This document shows positions 23,902 to 32,528 of a DNA stretch of 64,000 bases, one piece after another. The notes beneath the pieces were generated by a model that saw nothing but the letters and a program-made list of their open reading frames with translations, did no database searches and was not told the origin of the DNA. The translations under genes were made by a program, and so were the position numbers. The stretch lies in NCBI RefSeq assembly GCF_017566145.1, contig NZ_JABFCL010000013.1, positions 1-64,000 of the forward strand, in the 5' to 3' direction. The DNA is from Bittarella massiliensis (ex Durand et al. 2017). Its GTDB lineage: Bacteria; Bacillota; Clostridia; Oscillospirales; Ruminococcaceae. The first letter of the stretch is position 1, and every line of letters starts with the position of its first letter.

Positions 23902-24148
23902 CCTAATCAGACGCGCCCTGATGGGCGACCGAGAAGCACAGAAGGAGTGCACCAAGCAGGGGATTGTACTGCCGTGCCCGTTTTGCGGGGGAGAGGCAGA
24001 GCTAAAACAACTGAGTGGCAGATGGGCGGTGTGCTGCAAGACACACTGCGTGGGTACTAAGATATATGGCAATAAGAACAAAGCCCTTACCGCCTGGAAC
24101 ACCCGCCAGGCTCCACCGAGAGATGAGGCAGACCATGAGGTTAATTGA
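23894..24148 (+). CDS. Lar-family restriction alleviation-like protein, 84 aa
   Basis: CPFCGGEAELKQLSGRWAVCCKTHCVGTKIYGNKNKALTAWNTR is the typical Lar/zinc-ribbon signature (CPxCG ... C ... AWNxR). The prototype Lar of the Rac prophage modulates host type I restriction, though most family members are untested. It starts after GAGGAGG, overlapping the methylase end by 8 nt. Confidence 0.75.
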   Translation: MDNLIRRALMGDREAQKECTKQGIVLPCPFCGGEAELKQLSGRWAVCCKTHCVGTKIYGNKNKALTAWNTRQAPPRDEADHEVN

Positions 24149-24428
24149 CGCAGATGCCGTCTGTAAGAGACTTGCGGGGTATGAACGAGATTGCGCGGAT
24201 GTAGGTGACGTGGTAGCGGCAGGGGTGTTTGCCGACGCGATTGATGAGATTCTGGGCTCTATCGTAATCGACCCCGCAAACTTGCAGCCCCACGGTCATT
24301 GGATCGTCCATCATTCTGGCGGGTTAATCTGTTCGCACTGCAACCACTACATCGCAAGTGATTGGCGTAGCCTCTGTTGCCCAATCTGCGGGGCTAAATT
24401 AGATGGGGAAGTTGAGTACGATGGGTAG
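24135..24428 (+). CDS. Zinc-ribbon phage protein, 97 aa
   Basis: It starts with MRLIDADAV, common in phage proteins of this position, and has a C-terminal rubredoxin-like knuckle (LICSHCNHY ... CCPICGAKLD). It overlaps the Lar-like gene by 14 nt. Function unknown, possibly a nucleic-acid-binding accessory protein. Confidence 0.65.
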   Translation: MRLIDADAVCKRLAGYERDCADVGDVVAAGVFADAIDEILGSIVIDPANLQPHGHWIVHHSGGLICSHCNHYIASDWRSLCCPICGAKLDGEVEYDG

Positions 24429-24440
24429 AGGTGCGCAAAG

Positions 24441-24551
24441 ATGAAAGCGAATTTTCACCGCGTCACCAAACACGAAAAAGACTTGGAGACAGCCGTCCGC
24501 CAAACAGTCAAGCAGATGCTGCTGGCGGTGAGGGCGGAGGGTTTCGGATAG
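24441..24551 (+). CDS. Small phage peptide, 36 aa
   Basis: ATG 24441 follows a weak AGGTG site. The product is basic at the start and forms one amphipathic helix (LETAVRQTVKQMLLAVRAE). It is in line with the early operon; support is only position and an uninterrupted frame. Confidence 0.35.
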   Translation: MKANFHRVTKHEKDLETAVRQTVKQMLLAVRAEGFG

Positions 24552-24572
24552 GCCCGCCTTGAACGTGTACTT

Positions 24573-24686
24573 ATGACCTGGGCGGAGATCGCCAGCCGCT
24601 GCGCCGATGACCCGGACCAGATGCTCGTAGTTGACCAAGAGTTGCGGGAGGCGGGGGTCTGGTTGAGATTGGAGGAGATGCTTTGA
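24573..24686 (+). CDS. Small acidic phage peptide, 37 aa
   Basis: ATG 24573; the stop overlaps the TTG start of the next gene (TTTGA). It contains the next gene's GGAGGAG binding site in its last codons, suggesting coupling. Function unknown. Confidence 0.4.
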   Translation: MTWAEIASRCADDPDQMLVVDQELREAGVWLRLEEML

Positions 24687-25072
24687 CCAAAAGGGAACTG
24701 TCACAGTTGTATTACCTCAACCGCGAAATCGAGCAGGAAAAGCGCCGTCTCGGAGAGCTAGAAGCCGCCGCACAGAATATCTCCCCCAAAATTACTGGCC
24801 TGCCACATGTGGGAGGAATATCTGATAAGACCGCCATCGCTGCCGAAATAGCTGATTGCAAGGCGATCATTGAAGGGAAGATCAAGGCGTCAATTGCCGA
24901 ATACAACCGGCTAAATCGGTACATTGCCGGGGTGAACGACTGCCTGATGCGGCAAATCCTTAGCTTACGATACATCAATGGGTTTTCATGGGCGGCGGTG
25001 GCCCTCCACATCGGCGGAGGAAATACGGCAGACGGCGTGAGGGTGGCGCACGACCGCTTTCTTCATCAATAA
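24683..25072 (+). CDS. Late-gene regulator, DUF1492/ArpU-like, 129 aa
   Basis: TTG 24683 after GGAGGAG. A coiled coil (EIEQEKRRLGELEAAAQN) is followed by a sigma region-4-like end: LMRQILSLRYINGFSWAAVALHIGGGNTADGVRVAHDRFL. Such proteins sit last in the early operon of Firmicutes phages and activate the packaging and structural genes. That fits here, since the non-coding stretch and late genes follow. Confidence 0.8.
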   Translation: MTKRELSQLYYLNREIEQEKRRLGELEAAAQNISPKITGLPHVGGISDKTAIAAEIADCKAIIEGKIKASIAEYNRLNRYIAGVNDCLMRQILSLRYINGFSWAAVALHIGGGNTADGVRVAHDRFLHQ

Positions 25073-25083
25073 TCTGTTCGTTT

Positions 25084-25110
25084 TGTTCGGTTCATAGTGG
25101 TAAAATAATT
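25084..25110 (+). promoter_or_regulatory. Possible promoter of the structured RNA/late region
   Basis: TAAAAT at 25101-25106, with TTCGTT about 18 nt upstream (25077-25082) and an overlapping TATAGT slightly downstream (25110-25115). The hexamers are weak, as expected for an activated late promoter. Confidence 0.35.
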
Positions 25111-25117
25111 ATAGTGA

Positions 25118-25592
25118 TTCAAGTGAGGATGGACGCGCGCCTTGCTTGGACACAATGGCCGGAGCGCGACGGCCTTGTTAATCAGCCCACCGCAGTAACC
25201 TCCCCAACATCTGGGGACAGGCGAGACGGTGGGTTTTATGGGCGCAACACCTGCACGAGGGTGCGCGCCCCACGATAGGACTGCCCGCACCTCTCAACGA
25301 TGTGGCCCAGCGGCAGACGACGTAGCAGACCTTGCCGCAACCGGATGGATCGTGCAATTTACGGCAAGGCTGAAAATCCGGGGGACGCCCTGGAGACCGC
25401 GTGTCAGCAGCGGGATATAAGTGTCTGACGTGATTGAGATTGTCTCCCTCCTGGCGGAGACTCACAAGTAGCCAGAAACCGGCCGGTTAGCCAACGCCTG
25501 CCCAGTCGAAGCCCTGCGTCCCTACGTGGGGTATTTAGTAGGCTGGGTGGGCCGAAAATTCAAAGCCTGCACCTGATGGTGTGGGCTTTTTC
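25118..25592 (+). ncRNA. Candidate large structured phage RNA (about 475 nt)
   Basis: No convincing ORF is seen in the 555 nt between the late regulator and the next gene, but there is a dense series of exact helices. They are ACAA-GGCC/GGCC-TTGT (25152-25178), CCCACCG/CGGTGGG (25186-25192, 25227-25233) enclosing TCCCCA/TGGGGA (25201-25217), and GGGCGC/GCGCCC with inner GCAC/GTGC (25240-25270). Next come CTTGCCG/CGGCAAG (25331-25337, 25362-25368), GTCAG/CTGAC (25403-25429) and GTCTCC/GGAGAC (25442-25461). Last is a 10-bp helix with G-U pairs (25496-25505, 25543-25552) stacked on CCTAC/GTAGG (25521-25542). It ends in a terminator. No known class could be assigned by eye. Confidence 0.55.
25564..25591 (+). 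terminator. Terminator closing the structured phage region
   Basis: AGCCTGCACC (25564-25573), TGAT loop, GGTGTGGGCT (25578-25587) with two wobble pairs, then TTTTT. It would end a transcript before the late genes. Confidence 0.75.
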
Positions 25593-25627
25593 AACGCTTA
25601 AAATTGAGCAGTGAGGAGGGGCGCAGA

Positions 25628-25783
25628 ATGTACATCTACACCATAACAGCCAGCCTTGGTTTCTCCTCGTCACTTACCTGTGAGGAGGAAGCCGCTCTAC
25701 TGGACGCCTTAACAGATGCTGCCGAAAAGATGCCCAAGGGGTACGACGGGGCAGCGGCCTCTGTATTGGAGCAGGAGGAGTAA
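25628..25783 (+). CDS. Small phage protein, 51 aa
   Basis: ATG 25628 after GAGGAGG. Beta-like start (MYIYTITASLGFSSSLTC) followed by an acidic helix with KMPKGYDGAAASVLEQEE. First gene after the structured RNA region. Not recognised. Confidence 0.6.
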   Translation: MYIYTITASLGFSSSLTCEEEAALLDALTDAAEKMPKGYDGAAASVLEQEE

Positions 25784-25798
25784 AAAACGGGAGGAGCA

Positions 25799-26605
25799 AT
25801 GAAATCAAAGACATACGAGGAGTTCGTCGAAAAATTTAAGCCCAAAAAGACAACTGATGACTGCTATACTCCGCCGTACATATACGACGCCGTAAAAAGC
25901 TGGGCGGCAAATGAGTATGGGCTAGAGGGGCGGCCTGTTGTTCGTCCATTTTATCCGGGTGGGGATTATGAAAACTATGAATACCCAGAAAACGGTGTGG
26001 TTATTGACAACCCGCCGTTTTCTGTTTTGTCAAAAATCCTAGACTTTTACCTCGAAAGGCGGATAGACTTTTTCCTCTTCGCACCAACATTAACGATATT
26101 TTCACACATACAAAATAGGCCCGTGAACTGCGTGATTATCGACTGCGCCATTGAATACGAAAACGGGGCAAAAGTTAGGACGTCGTTTGTCACTAATATG
26201 GGGGATTACAAAATTAATGTATGCAGCGGCCTGACAGTGGCCTTAAGTGCCATACAGAGAGAGGCACTTAAAAAAGTCAAGGCAGAGCTTCCAAAATACG
26301 ACTACCCGGACGAGCTTCTGACAGCCGCCAAAATCCAAAAAATCGCGAAATATTGTGACCTTAAAATCAAGGGGTCCGACGTGGCATTTGTGCGAACACT
26401 TGACGCCCAACGCACACACAAAAAGACGATTTTTGGCGGAGGTTTTCTGCTGTCCGAAAAATCGACGGCAGAAAAGTTGAAAGCAGAAAAAGCGGCGGCT
26501 GAAAAAGCAGCAGCCGAAAAGGCGAACGCAGAAAAAGTAGGGGCCGAAGTGTGGGGGCTGTCAGACAGGGAGCTGGAGATCATCAGAGAGCTATCTGGAG
26601 AGTAA
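25799..26605 (+). CDS. Phage N6-adenine methylase-like protein with Ala/Glu/Lys tail, 268 aa
   Basis: The DNA-MTase fold is suggested by DDCYTPPYIYDAVKSWA, a VVRPFYPGGDYENYEYPENGVVIDNPPFS segment with the catalytic NPPF motif, and FLFAPTLTIF. The C-terminal 50 residues are AEKAAAEK repeats. Such proteins are often labelled ParB or adenine methylase in gut phages. It probably modifies phage DNA or marks it for packaging, lying just before the terminase genes. Confidence 0.7.
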   Translation: MKSKTYEEFVEKFKPKKTTDDCYTPPYIYDAVKSWAANEYGLEGRPVVRPFYPGGDYENYEYPENGVVIDNPPFSVLSKILDFYLERRIDFFLFAPTLTIFSHIQNRPVNCVIIDCAIEYENGAKVRTSFVTNMGDYKINVCSGLTVALSAIQREALKKVKAELPKYDYPDELLTAAKIQKIAKYCDLKIKGSDVAFVRTLDAQRTHKKTIFGGGFLLSEKSTAEKLKAEKAAAEKAAAEKANAEKVGAEVWGLSDRELEIIRELSGE

Positions 26606-26701
26606 AAGGCCAAGGGATAAAACGGGTGTGCCAGCGCAAGCGAATCGCATAAGCGTTGGAGGGATAGGGTTTGGGGAGACGGGAGAAGGGAGGAGATAAT
26701 C

Positions 26702-27094
26702 GTGCCAGATATACGAGACAAGGATACACAGAAAGCAATTGCAGATGCATACATAGCCAATGGCGGGAATAAAGAGCGGGCTGTTATCGCCGCCGGGTAC
26801 TCGGAGCGATACGCCAGGGGAAATGCGCATCGATTAGTGGCAGATAGTGGCGTGCAGGCCATGATTGCGGAAAGAAACGCAGTGATTTCGGATGATCGCA
26901 TAGCAGATATGGCGGAGATCAACGCATTTTGGACTGCTGTAATGCGGGATAGAGAAACAAAGATGCCAGAGCGCTTGAAAGCATCAGAGATGAGAGCAAA
27001 GGCGCTGGGCGCGTTTTTGGACCGGGTCGAGGGAAATATGGACAGCCGAGTGACCCTCTCCCTGTCAGAGGAGTTGAAAGACTTTGCCCAGTAA
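26702..27094 (+). CDS. Terminase small subunit, 130 aa
   Basis: The N-terminal HTH region (TQKAIADAYIANGGNKERAVIAAGYSERYARGNAHRLV) is of the Terminase_2/TerS type, followed by a helical oligomerisation part (ERLKASEMRAKALGAFLDRV). GTG 26702 after GGAGG. It recognises phage DNA for packaging and overlaps the large-subunit gene. Confidence 0.9.
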   Translation: MPDIRDKDTQKAIADAYIANGGNKERAVIAAGYSERYARGNAHRLVADSGVQAMIAERNAVISDDRIADMAEINAFWTAVMRDRETKMPERLKASEMRAKALGAFLDRVEGNMDSRVTLSLSEELKDFAQ

Positions 27095-28406
27095 GATTGT
27101 TGAGCCGCCCAATGCTCGCCAACGAGAGTTCTTCCTTGCTAGAAGCCGATTTGTTGCCTATGGCGGTGCCCGAGGAGGGGGAAAGAGCTGGGCGGTGCGA
27201 AAAAAAGCCCTGCTCATGGGCGCTAACTACCCGGGAATCCGAATGCTGTTGTTACGGCGGACATTCCCGGAACTAAAAGAGAATCACATTCTCCCCCTTC
27301 AGGGGGAGCTGAAAGGTCTTGCCACCTACAAAGAGGCGGACAAGGCCTTTTCATTTGCCAACGGCAGCCGGCTGAAATTCGGTTACTGCGACAGCGAGCG
27401 AGACGTGCTGCAGTACCAGGGGCAGGAATACGACGTGATATTCCTGGATGAGGCTACCCAGTTCACCGAATACCAGTTCAACACCCTTACAGCCTGTATC
27501 CGCGGGGCCAATCCATTTCCAAAGCGGATGTACCTGACCTGCAACCCGGGCGGGGTAGGCCATGAGTGGGTGAAGCGGCTGTTCATTGACCGGGACTACC
27601 GCGGCTCGGAAAAGGGCGAGGACTACGCCTTCATTCCTGCCCGGGTCTATGACAATCAGGCGCTCATGGGGCAGGACCCGGGCTATGTGGACATGTTGGA
27701 AAACCTGCCGGAAGACCTGCGCCGGGCCTGGCTGGAAGGGGACTGGAATGTCTTTGCCGGGCAGTTCTTCACGGAGTGGCGGGAGGAGACCCACGTCTGC
27801 GAACCCTTCCCCATTCCGGGGCACTGGCGGCGGTATTTCGCCATGGACTACGGGCTGGACATGCTGGCGGGCTATTTCATTGCCTTAGACGAGGAGGGCC
27901 GAGCCTGGGTCTACCGAGAAATCTACCAGCCTGACCTTATCATCAGCGAGGCGGCCCGGACTATTTTGGAGTCTGCAGAGGGGGAGTCCATCGAGAGCTG
28001 GCTGGCTCCGCCGGACATGTGGAACCGCCGTCAGGACACCGGCAAGAGCGTAGCGGAAATTTTTGCCGATCACGGTATTCCTTTGACTCGGGCGCAGAAC
28101 GATCGAGTAACCGGCTGGCTGGACATGAAGGAGTGGCTCAAACCCAGAGGGGAGGAGACCCGCTGGGCAGCATTGACAGTCTTTCGCAACTGTAAGAATC
28201 TTATTCGCTGCATCCCCTTGTTGCAGTTTGATGAGCGAAAGCCCAACGACGTGGCCAACCAACCTCACGAAATCACCCACGCCCCGGACGCCATCCGCTA
28301 CTTTGTGGCCGGACGGCCGGTGCCGGCACAAGTTCCGATTGTGCGGGATGAGGACGACCTGCCATTTGATGATCAGATCAACGATTTTTTACAGTATGGA
28401 GGTTGA
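27084..28406 (+). CDS. Terminase large subunit, 440 aa
   Basis: ATP-driven packaging motor. Walker A GGARGGGKS at about residues 27-35, Walker B VIFLDEATQ, then the RNase H-like nuclease domain with YFAMDYGLDMLAGYF. TTG start at 27084, overlapping TerS by 11 nt. Family length is normal. Confidence 0.96.
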   Translation: MPSKIVEPPNARQREFFLARSRFVAYGGARGGGKSWAVRKKALLMGANYPGIRMLLLRRTFPELKENHILPLQGELKGLATYKEADKAFSFANGSRLKFGYCDSERDVLQYQGQEYDVIFLDEATQFTEYQFNTLTACIRGANPFPKRMYLTCNPGGVGHEWVKRLFIDRDYRGSEKGEDYAFIPARVYDNQALMGQDPGYVDMLENLPEDLRRAWLEGDWNVFAGQFFTEWREETHVCEPFPIPGHWRRYFAMDYGLDMLAGYFIALDEEGRAWVYREIYQPDLIISEAARTILESAEGESIESWLAPPDMWNRRQDTGKSVAEIFADHGIPLTRAQNDRVTGWLDMKEWLKPRGEETRWAALTVFRNCKNLIRCIPLLQFDERKPNDVANQPHEITHAPDAIRYFVAGRPVPAQVPIVRDEDDLPFDDQINDFLQYGG

Positions 28407-28409
28407 GAG

Positions 28410-28637
28410 ATGACCGAAGGATTGATGGCGGCAGCCCTGCTCCTGCTCTGCCTGTGCGCGCTGATGCTCTGTGTGGCGGCGGGCGTGGGGGCGACCTGTC
28501 TCTGGCTGCAACAGCGCCGGGACGAGAGGGGAGAGCGGGTGTCCAGCGCCGCCAAAGAGGAGCTTGATAAGCAGTGGGAAAACCTATGGAACTATGACGG
28601 CAGCCCCCAACCCATGGAAGGGGGAAGTGAAGAGTGA
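28410..28637 (+). CDS. Single-span phage membrane protein, 75 aa
   Basis: A strong hydrophobic segment at about residues 6-31, then a charged cytosolic part (RRDERGERVSSAAKEELDKQWENLW). It lies between terminase and portal genes, overlapping the portal start by 4 nt. Function unknown. Confidence 0.7.
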   Translation: MTEGLMAAALLLLCLCALMLCVAAGVGATCLWLQQRRDERGERVSSAAKEELDKQWENLWNYDGSPQPMEGGSEE

Positions 28638-30262
28638 TTGCAACACGGCCTGAGGAAATCTTCCAGGAGTACCAGAAGGGCATCGACTACAAGAGCCGCA
28701 TCGGTCTCTATGAGACGGTGCAGCAGAACGAGAACTTCTACCTGGGCAAGCAGTGGGAGGGGGTGAACGCGCCTGACCTGGACAAGCCGGTCTTCAATGT
28801 GCTGGGGCGGGTGCTCTCCTACTTCCTCTCCACCATTGTCTCGGACGATGTGGCGGCCCAGGTGAGCCTGTTCGACGGCAAGCCGGACGAAGGGGAGCAG
28901 ATCGCCCTGGATGTGGTGAGCCAGCAATTTGACCAAATCATGGAGCAGGACAGCACCAAGGCGAAGAACCGGCTCATCGTCCGCAATGCGGCGGTGGACG
29001 GGGATGGCTACCTCTACGCCTGGTTTGACCCCTCTGAAAAGACCGGCCAGGAGGCACAGGGGCGGATCAAAACCGAGGTCATCGAGAACACCAACCTCTA
29101 TTTTGGCAACACCCAGCGGGCGGACGTTCAGTCCCAGCCCTGGGTGGTGGTGGCCTCCCGGCTGCTGCTGGAAAGTGCCCGCCGCCTGGTGCCGGACGAG
29201 AAGACGGCGGCGGCCATTGTCCCTGATGGGGACGACCGGCCGGAGCGGGAGGAAGAGGACGAAGAGCGGGTGACGGTGCTGACCAAGTTCTGGAAGGTGC
29301 AGTCCGGCGGGGAGACCCACGTCCACTGTACCCGCTGCACCAAGACCACAGTCCTGAAGGCCCCCTTTGACACTGGCCTCACCCTCTATCCCCTGGCGGG
29401 GATGAGTTGGCAATCGGTAAAGGATTCCTGCCATGGGCGGGCAGCCATTTCGGGGCTGATCCCCAACCAGATCTTCATCAACAAACTGATGGCCATGTGC
29501 ATGGAACACGCCAAGCGGATGGCCTTTCCCAAAATCGTCTACTCCCGGGCGGCTTTCCCAAATGGGTGGGACAACCGAGTGGGGGTGGCGGTGGCGGCCA
29601 ACGGCAACCTCACCGATGCAGTGACGGCAAAGACCGCTTCGGTGGATATGCCGGCACAGGTGATGACCCTCATCGACAAGGTGATCACCTACACCAAAGA
29701 CCTGATGGGGGCCTCTGATGCGGCCCTGGGCAACGTGAAGCCGGACAACACCTCGGCCATCATTGCGGTGCAGAAGGCCTCGTCGGTGCCGTTGGAGCTG
29801 CAGAGGATGGCCTTCTACCAGTTTGTGGAGGACACCATCCGCATCTTCTTGGACATGATGCGGGTCAACTACGGCACCCGCAGGGTGGTCTACCTGGACA
29901 GCGAGGGGGAGAAGCAGGAGTTGGAGTTTGACTTCTCCATTTTGGGGGAGATGTGCCTGCAGCTCAACATGGATGTGGGGGCTTCGACCTACTGGTCGGA
30001 GCTGATGCAGGTGCAGACCATCGACAACCTCTTTGAGCGGGGGATCATCACCGACCCAGTGATCTATTTGGAGAGCATCCCTGATGGGTACATCAAGAAC
30101 AAGGCCGGGCTGATCGCTTCGGTGAAAAAAGAGCGGGAAGCGGCGCTGGCGATGGCTGGACCGCTTGCCGGAATGACGGGAAACGAGGGCGCTTTACCGC
30201 GAGAAACCAACGCGGGAGAGGCAGCCCTTTTTCAATCCGCTGGGACACCAACAGCGGAATAG
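28634..30262 (+). CDS. Portal protein, 542 aa
   Basis: Dodecameric vertex through which DNA passes. Long helical protein with ENFYLGKQWEGVNAPDLDKPVFNVLGRVLSYFLSTIV near the start, RLIVRNAAVDGDGYLYAWFD and a C-terminal helical barrel. The overall pattern suits P22/podovirus-type portals. GTG start at 28634. Followed by scaffold and capsid genes. Confidence 0.9.
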   Translation: MIATRPEEIFQEYQKGIDYKSRIGLYETVQQNENFYLGKQWEGVNAPDLDKPVFNVLGRVLSYFLSTIVSDDVAAQVSLFDGKPDEGEQIALDVVSQQFDQIMEQDSTKAKNRLIVRNAAVDGDGYLYAWFDPSEKTGQEAQGRIKTEVIENTNLYFGNTQRADVQSQPWVVVASRLLLESARRLVPDEKTAAAIVPDGDDRPEREEEDEERVTVLTKFWKVQSGGETHVHCTRCTKTTVLKAPFDTGLTLYPLAGMSWQSVKDSCHGRAAISGLIPNQIFINKLMAMCMEHAKRMAFPKIVYSRAAFPNGWDNRVGVAVAANGNLTDAVTAKTASVDMPAQVMTLIDKVITYTKDLMGASDAALGNVKPDNTSAIIAVQKASSVPLELQRMAFYQFVEDTIRIFLDMMRVNYGTRRVVYLDSEGEKQELEFDFSILGEMCLQLNMDVGASTYWSELMQVQTIDNLFERGIITDPVIYLESIPDGYIKNKAGLIASVKKEREAALAMAGPLAGMTGNEGALPRETNAGEAALFQSAGTPTAE

Positions 30263-30276
30263 AGGAGGATACAAAA

Positions 30277-31083
30277 ATGAATGAAATTCTGAAACTGCCG
30301 CTGCAATTCTTTGCTGAAGGAGAGGCAGAGGGGGAGTCTGCTGCCGCGGAGGAACAGACCGACGACTGGGGAGACGCCTTTGCGACCGACGCCATTGAGG
30401 AGCCCGTGGAAGTTGAGAATGGGCAGGCGCCGGATGCGCTGGGAGAAGGAGAGCAGCCGGTAGAGCCGGAGGCAGCTCCCGCAGAGCAGACGGTCACCAT
30501 CACCCACCTGGGGCAGGCGCAGGAGATCCCCTTGTCCGAGGCGGTGGCCCTGGCACAGAAGGGGATGGACTACGACCACGTTCGACAGGAGCGGGACGAG
30601 TTGCGTCAAGCCCCTGCCTGGGAGGTCATGGACTACTTTGCCGCCCGTTCCGGCCAGACCCGGGAGGAGTACATCCAGACCCTGCGCGACCAGATGGAGC
30701 AGGATCAGCTGGCCCAGTACACCGCCCAGGGGGTGGACGAGCAGACCGCCAAGACCCTTCTGGAACTCAAGCAGTTCAAAGAGCGTCAGGAGGAAGAGGC
30801 CCGAAAGAAGGAGGAAGAGGAGAAAAAGAAGGAAGAGTACCACAGGTTTTTTGAGTCGTATCCAGACGTGAACCCGGCTGACATCCCAGACGAGGTGTGG
30901 CAGCGGGTAGGGCAGGGAGAAAGCCTTCTGGGCGCTTACCAGGCACATGAGAACCAGCAACTCAAGGCAAAACTCGCCGCCCTGGAACAAAACGAGAAGA
31001 ACAAGCAGGCGGCCGTCGGCAGCCTGGCAGGAGAAGCGGGTCAGGACGAGGTAGACCCCTTCCTCCAGGGATTTTTGAACTAG
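30277..31083 (+). CDS. Capsid scaffold protein, 268 aa
   Basis: Starts MNEILKLPLQFFAEG, the usual N-terminus of Firmicutes phage scaffolds. Very acidic, with a long Glu/Lys coiled coil (about 165-195), a Gln/Lys-rich helix and an ending DEVDPFLQGFLN that should contact the capsid protein. Located directly before the major capsid gene. Confidence 0.88.
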   Translation: MNEILKLPLQFFAEGEAEGESAAAEEQTDDWGDAFATDAIEEPVEVENGQAPDALGEGEQPVEPEAAPAEQTVTITHLGQAQEIPLSEAVALAQKGMDYDHVRQERDELRQAPAWEVMDYFAARSGQTREEYIQTLRDQMEQDQLAQYTAQGVDEQTAKTLLELKQFKERQEEEARKKEEEEKKKEEYHRFFESYPDVNPADIPDEVWQRVGQGESLLGAYQAHENQQLKAKLAALEQNEKNKQAAVGSLAGEAGQDEVDPFLQGFLN

Positions 31084-31099
31084 AAAAGGAGAGAAAGCA

Positions 31100-32143
31100 A
31101 TGGCTATCAATTTGGCAACCAAATTTTCGGATAAAATCGCGACTGCCTTCACCCATGGCAGTTATGTGAGAGCACACACCAACAACGAGTACAGCTGGAC
31201 CGGCGTCAAGACCCTGCAGGTGGCGACCCCCCAGACCGTGCCCATGGCCGCCTACAAACGCAGCGGCACCAACCGCTACGGCGAGCCCCAGGAGATGCAG
31301 GACACCGTCCAGGAGCTGGCCCTCACTGTGGATGAGGGCTTCTCCCTCACCGTGGACAAGGGGAACAACTCCGAGCAGATGGGGATCAAGAACGCCGGCA
31401 AGATGCTGCGGCTGCAGCTGGACGAACAGGCTACCCCCAATGTGGACAAGAGGGCCTTTGCGGTAGTTGCCCAGCAGGCCGGCAAGGTGGCGGGGATCAC
31501 CAAACCCACCAAGGCCACCATCGTGGATGCTGTGGCAGCCGCCGGCGAATATCTGGACGAGAGCATCACCCCGGACGAGGGGCGGGTGCTCTTTGTTACC
31601 CCCGAGATGTATCGGCTGATCAAGGGGTCGAATGAATTTATCTCCATTGGCGAACTGGGCAAAAAGTCCGTCGCTAAGGGCGAGGTAGGGGAACTGGATG
31701 GGAACACCGTCATCAAGGTGCCTTCCAAATACTTCCCCGCCGGGGTGTACTTCTACCTCTGGCACAAGAAAGCGGTGCTGGAGCCGGCCAAACTCCACGA
31801 TACCCACCTGCACCTGGACCCTCCGGGGATCTCCGGCCACCTGTTGGAGGGGCGCAATATCTACGACGCTTTTGTTTTGGGCATTTTGAGCGGTTCTACC
31901 TATGTGGCAGTGGACAGTGCCAAGAAGCTAGGTGCGGTGACCATCACCAAGTCTTCCGGCGCCATCACCTGCGACGGGGCGGGGAAAATCCTCTACACCA
32001 CCGACGGCACCGATCCCCGTTACTCCAAGACTGCAGAGACTTACAGCACCGCCCTGGGGGCCATCAATGGGGGCACTACCGTCAAGGCCGTGGCCTATGC
32101 TGACGGCAAGTTCCCCAGCGACTTGGCAGAACTGGTGGCCTAA
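31100..32143 (+). CDS. Major capsid protein with C-terminal chitobiase-like domain, 347 aa
   Basis: HK97-fold capsid protein in residues 1-275 (NLATKFSDKIATAFTHGSYV start; RVLFVTPEMYRLIK; HKKAVLEPAKLHDTHLH). An extra 70-residue domain, DGAGKILYTTDGTDPRYSK...GTTVKAVAYADGKFPSD, resembles the CHB_HEX_C-type beta-sandwich. Such add-ons project from the capsid surface and can bind glycans or stabilise the shell. Confidence 0.9.
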   Translation: MAINLATKFSDKIATAFTHGSYVRAHTNNEYSWTGVKTLQVATPQTVPMAAYKRSGTNRYGEPQEMQDTVQELALTVDEGFSLTVDKGNNSEQMGIKNAGKMLRLQLDEQATPNVDKRAFAVVAQQAGKVAGITKPTKATIVDAVAAAGEYLDESITPDEGRVLFVTPEMYRLIKGSNEFISIGELGKKSVAKGEVGELDGNTVIKVPSKYFPAGVYFYLWHKKAVLEPAKLHDTHLHLDPPGISGHLLEGRNIYDAFVLGILSGSTYVAVDSAKKLGAVTITKSSGAITCDGAGKILYTTDGTDPRYSKTAETYSTALGAINGGTTVKAVAYADGKFPSDLAELVA

Positions 32144-32144
32144 G

Positions 32145-32528
32145 ATGACCGCTGATGACATCTATGGTGCCGCGTTGGCGCTGATGGCCGAGAGCAGAGA
32201 CAAAGCCAAGGGATACCAGGACAAGGTGGTCCCCTTGACCAATCTGCTGTTGGCCACCGCCTACCCGGCGGAACAGGCCCTGCGGCGGGCCAGGGGACAT
32301 CCTCCCCTGGCTGCCCCGCCAAAAGTCGAAACCGAGGGGGAGGAGCTGCCCTACCAAATGGACCTGCTGACCGAGTGCTTCCCATACGGTCTGGCAGGGA
32401 TGCTGATTTTGGATGACGACACCGGCAAGGCCAATTTCTTCAACGCCATGTTCGACACCGCCCTGGCCAAGTACAGCCCGGCCGACTTTGAAGAGGTTGT
32501 GGATTGGTATGGGGGTGGTAGAGAGTGA
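32145..32528 (+). CDS. Head completion / connector-like protein, 127 aa
   Basis: ATG 32145 directly after the capsid stop. The sequence (ADDIYGAALALMAESRDKAKGYQDKVVPLTNLLLATAYP) is helical and acidic. By position between capsid and nozzle it is likely the head-tail adaptor of a podovirus; sequence evidence for a family is weak. Confidence 0.55.
   Translation: MTADDIYGAALALMAESRDKAKGYQDKVVPLTNLLLATAYPAEQALRRARGHPPLAAPPKVETEGEELPYQMDLLTECFPYGLAGMLILDDDTGKANFFNAMFDTALAKYSPADFEEVVDWYGGGRE

Noticed and set aside
25130-25278. Short coding frames in the structured phage region
   Set aside because: None has a binding site or recognisable protein, while helices on the RNA level are numerous.
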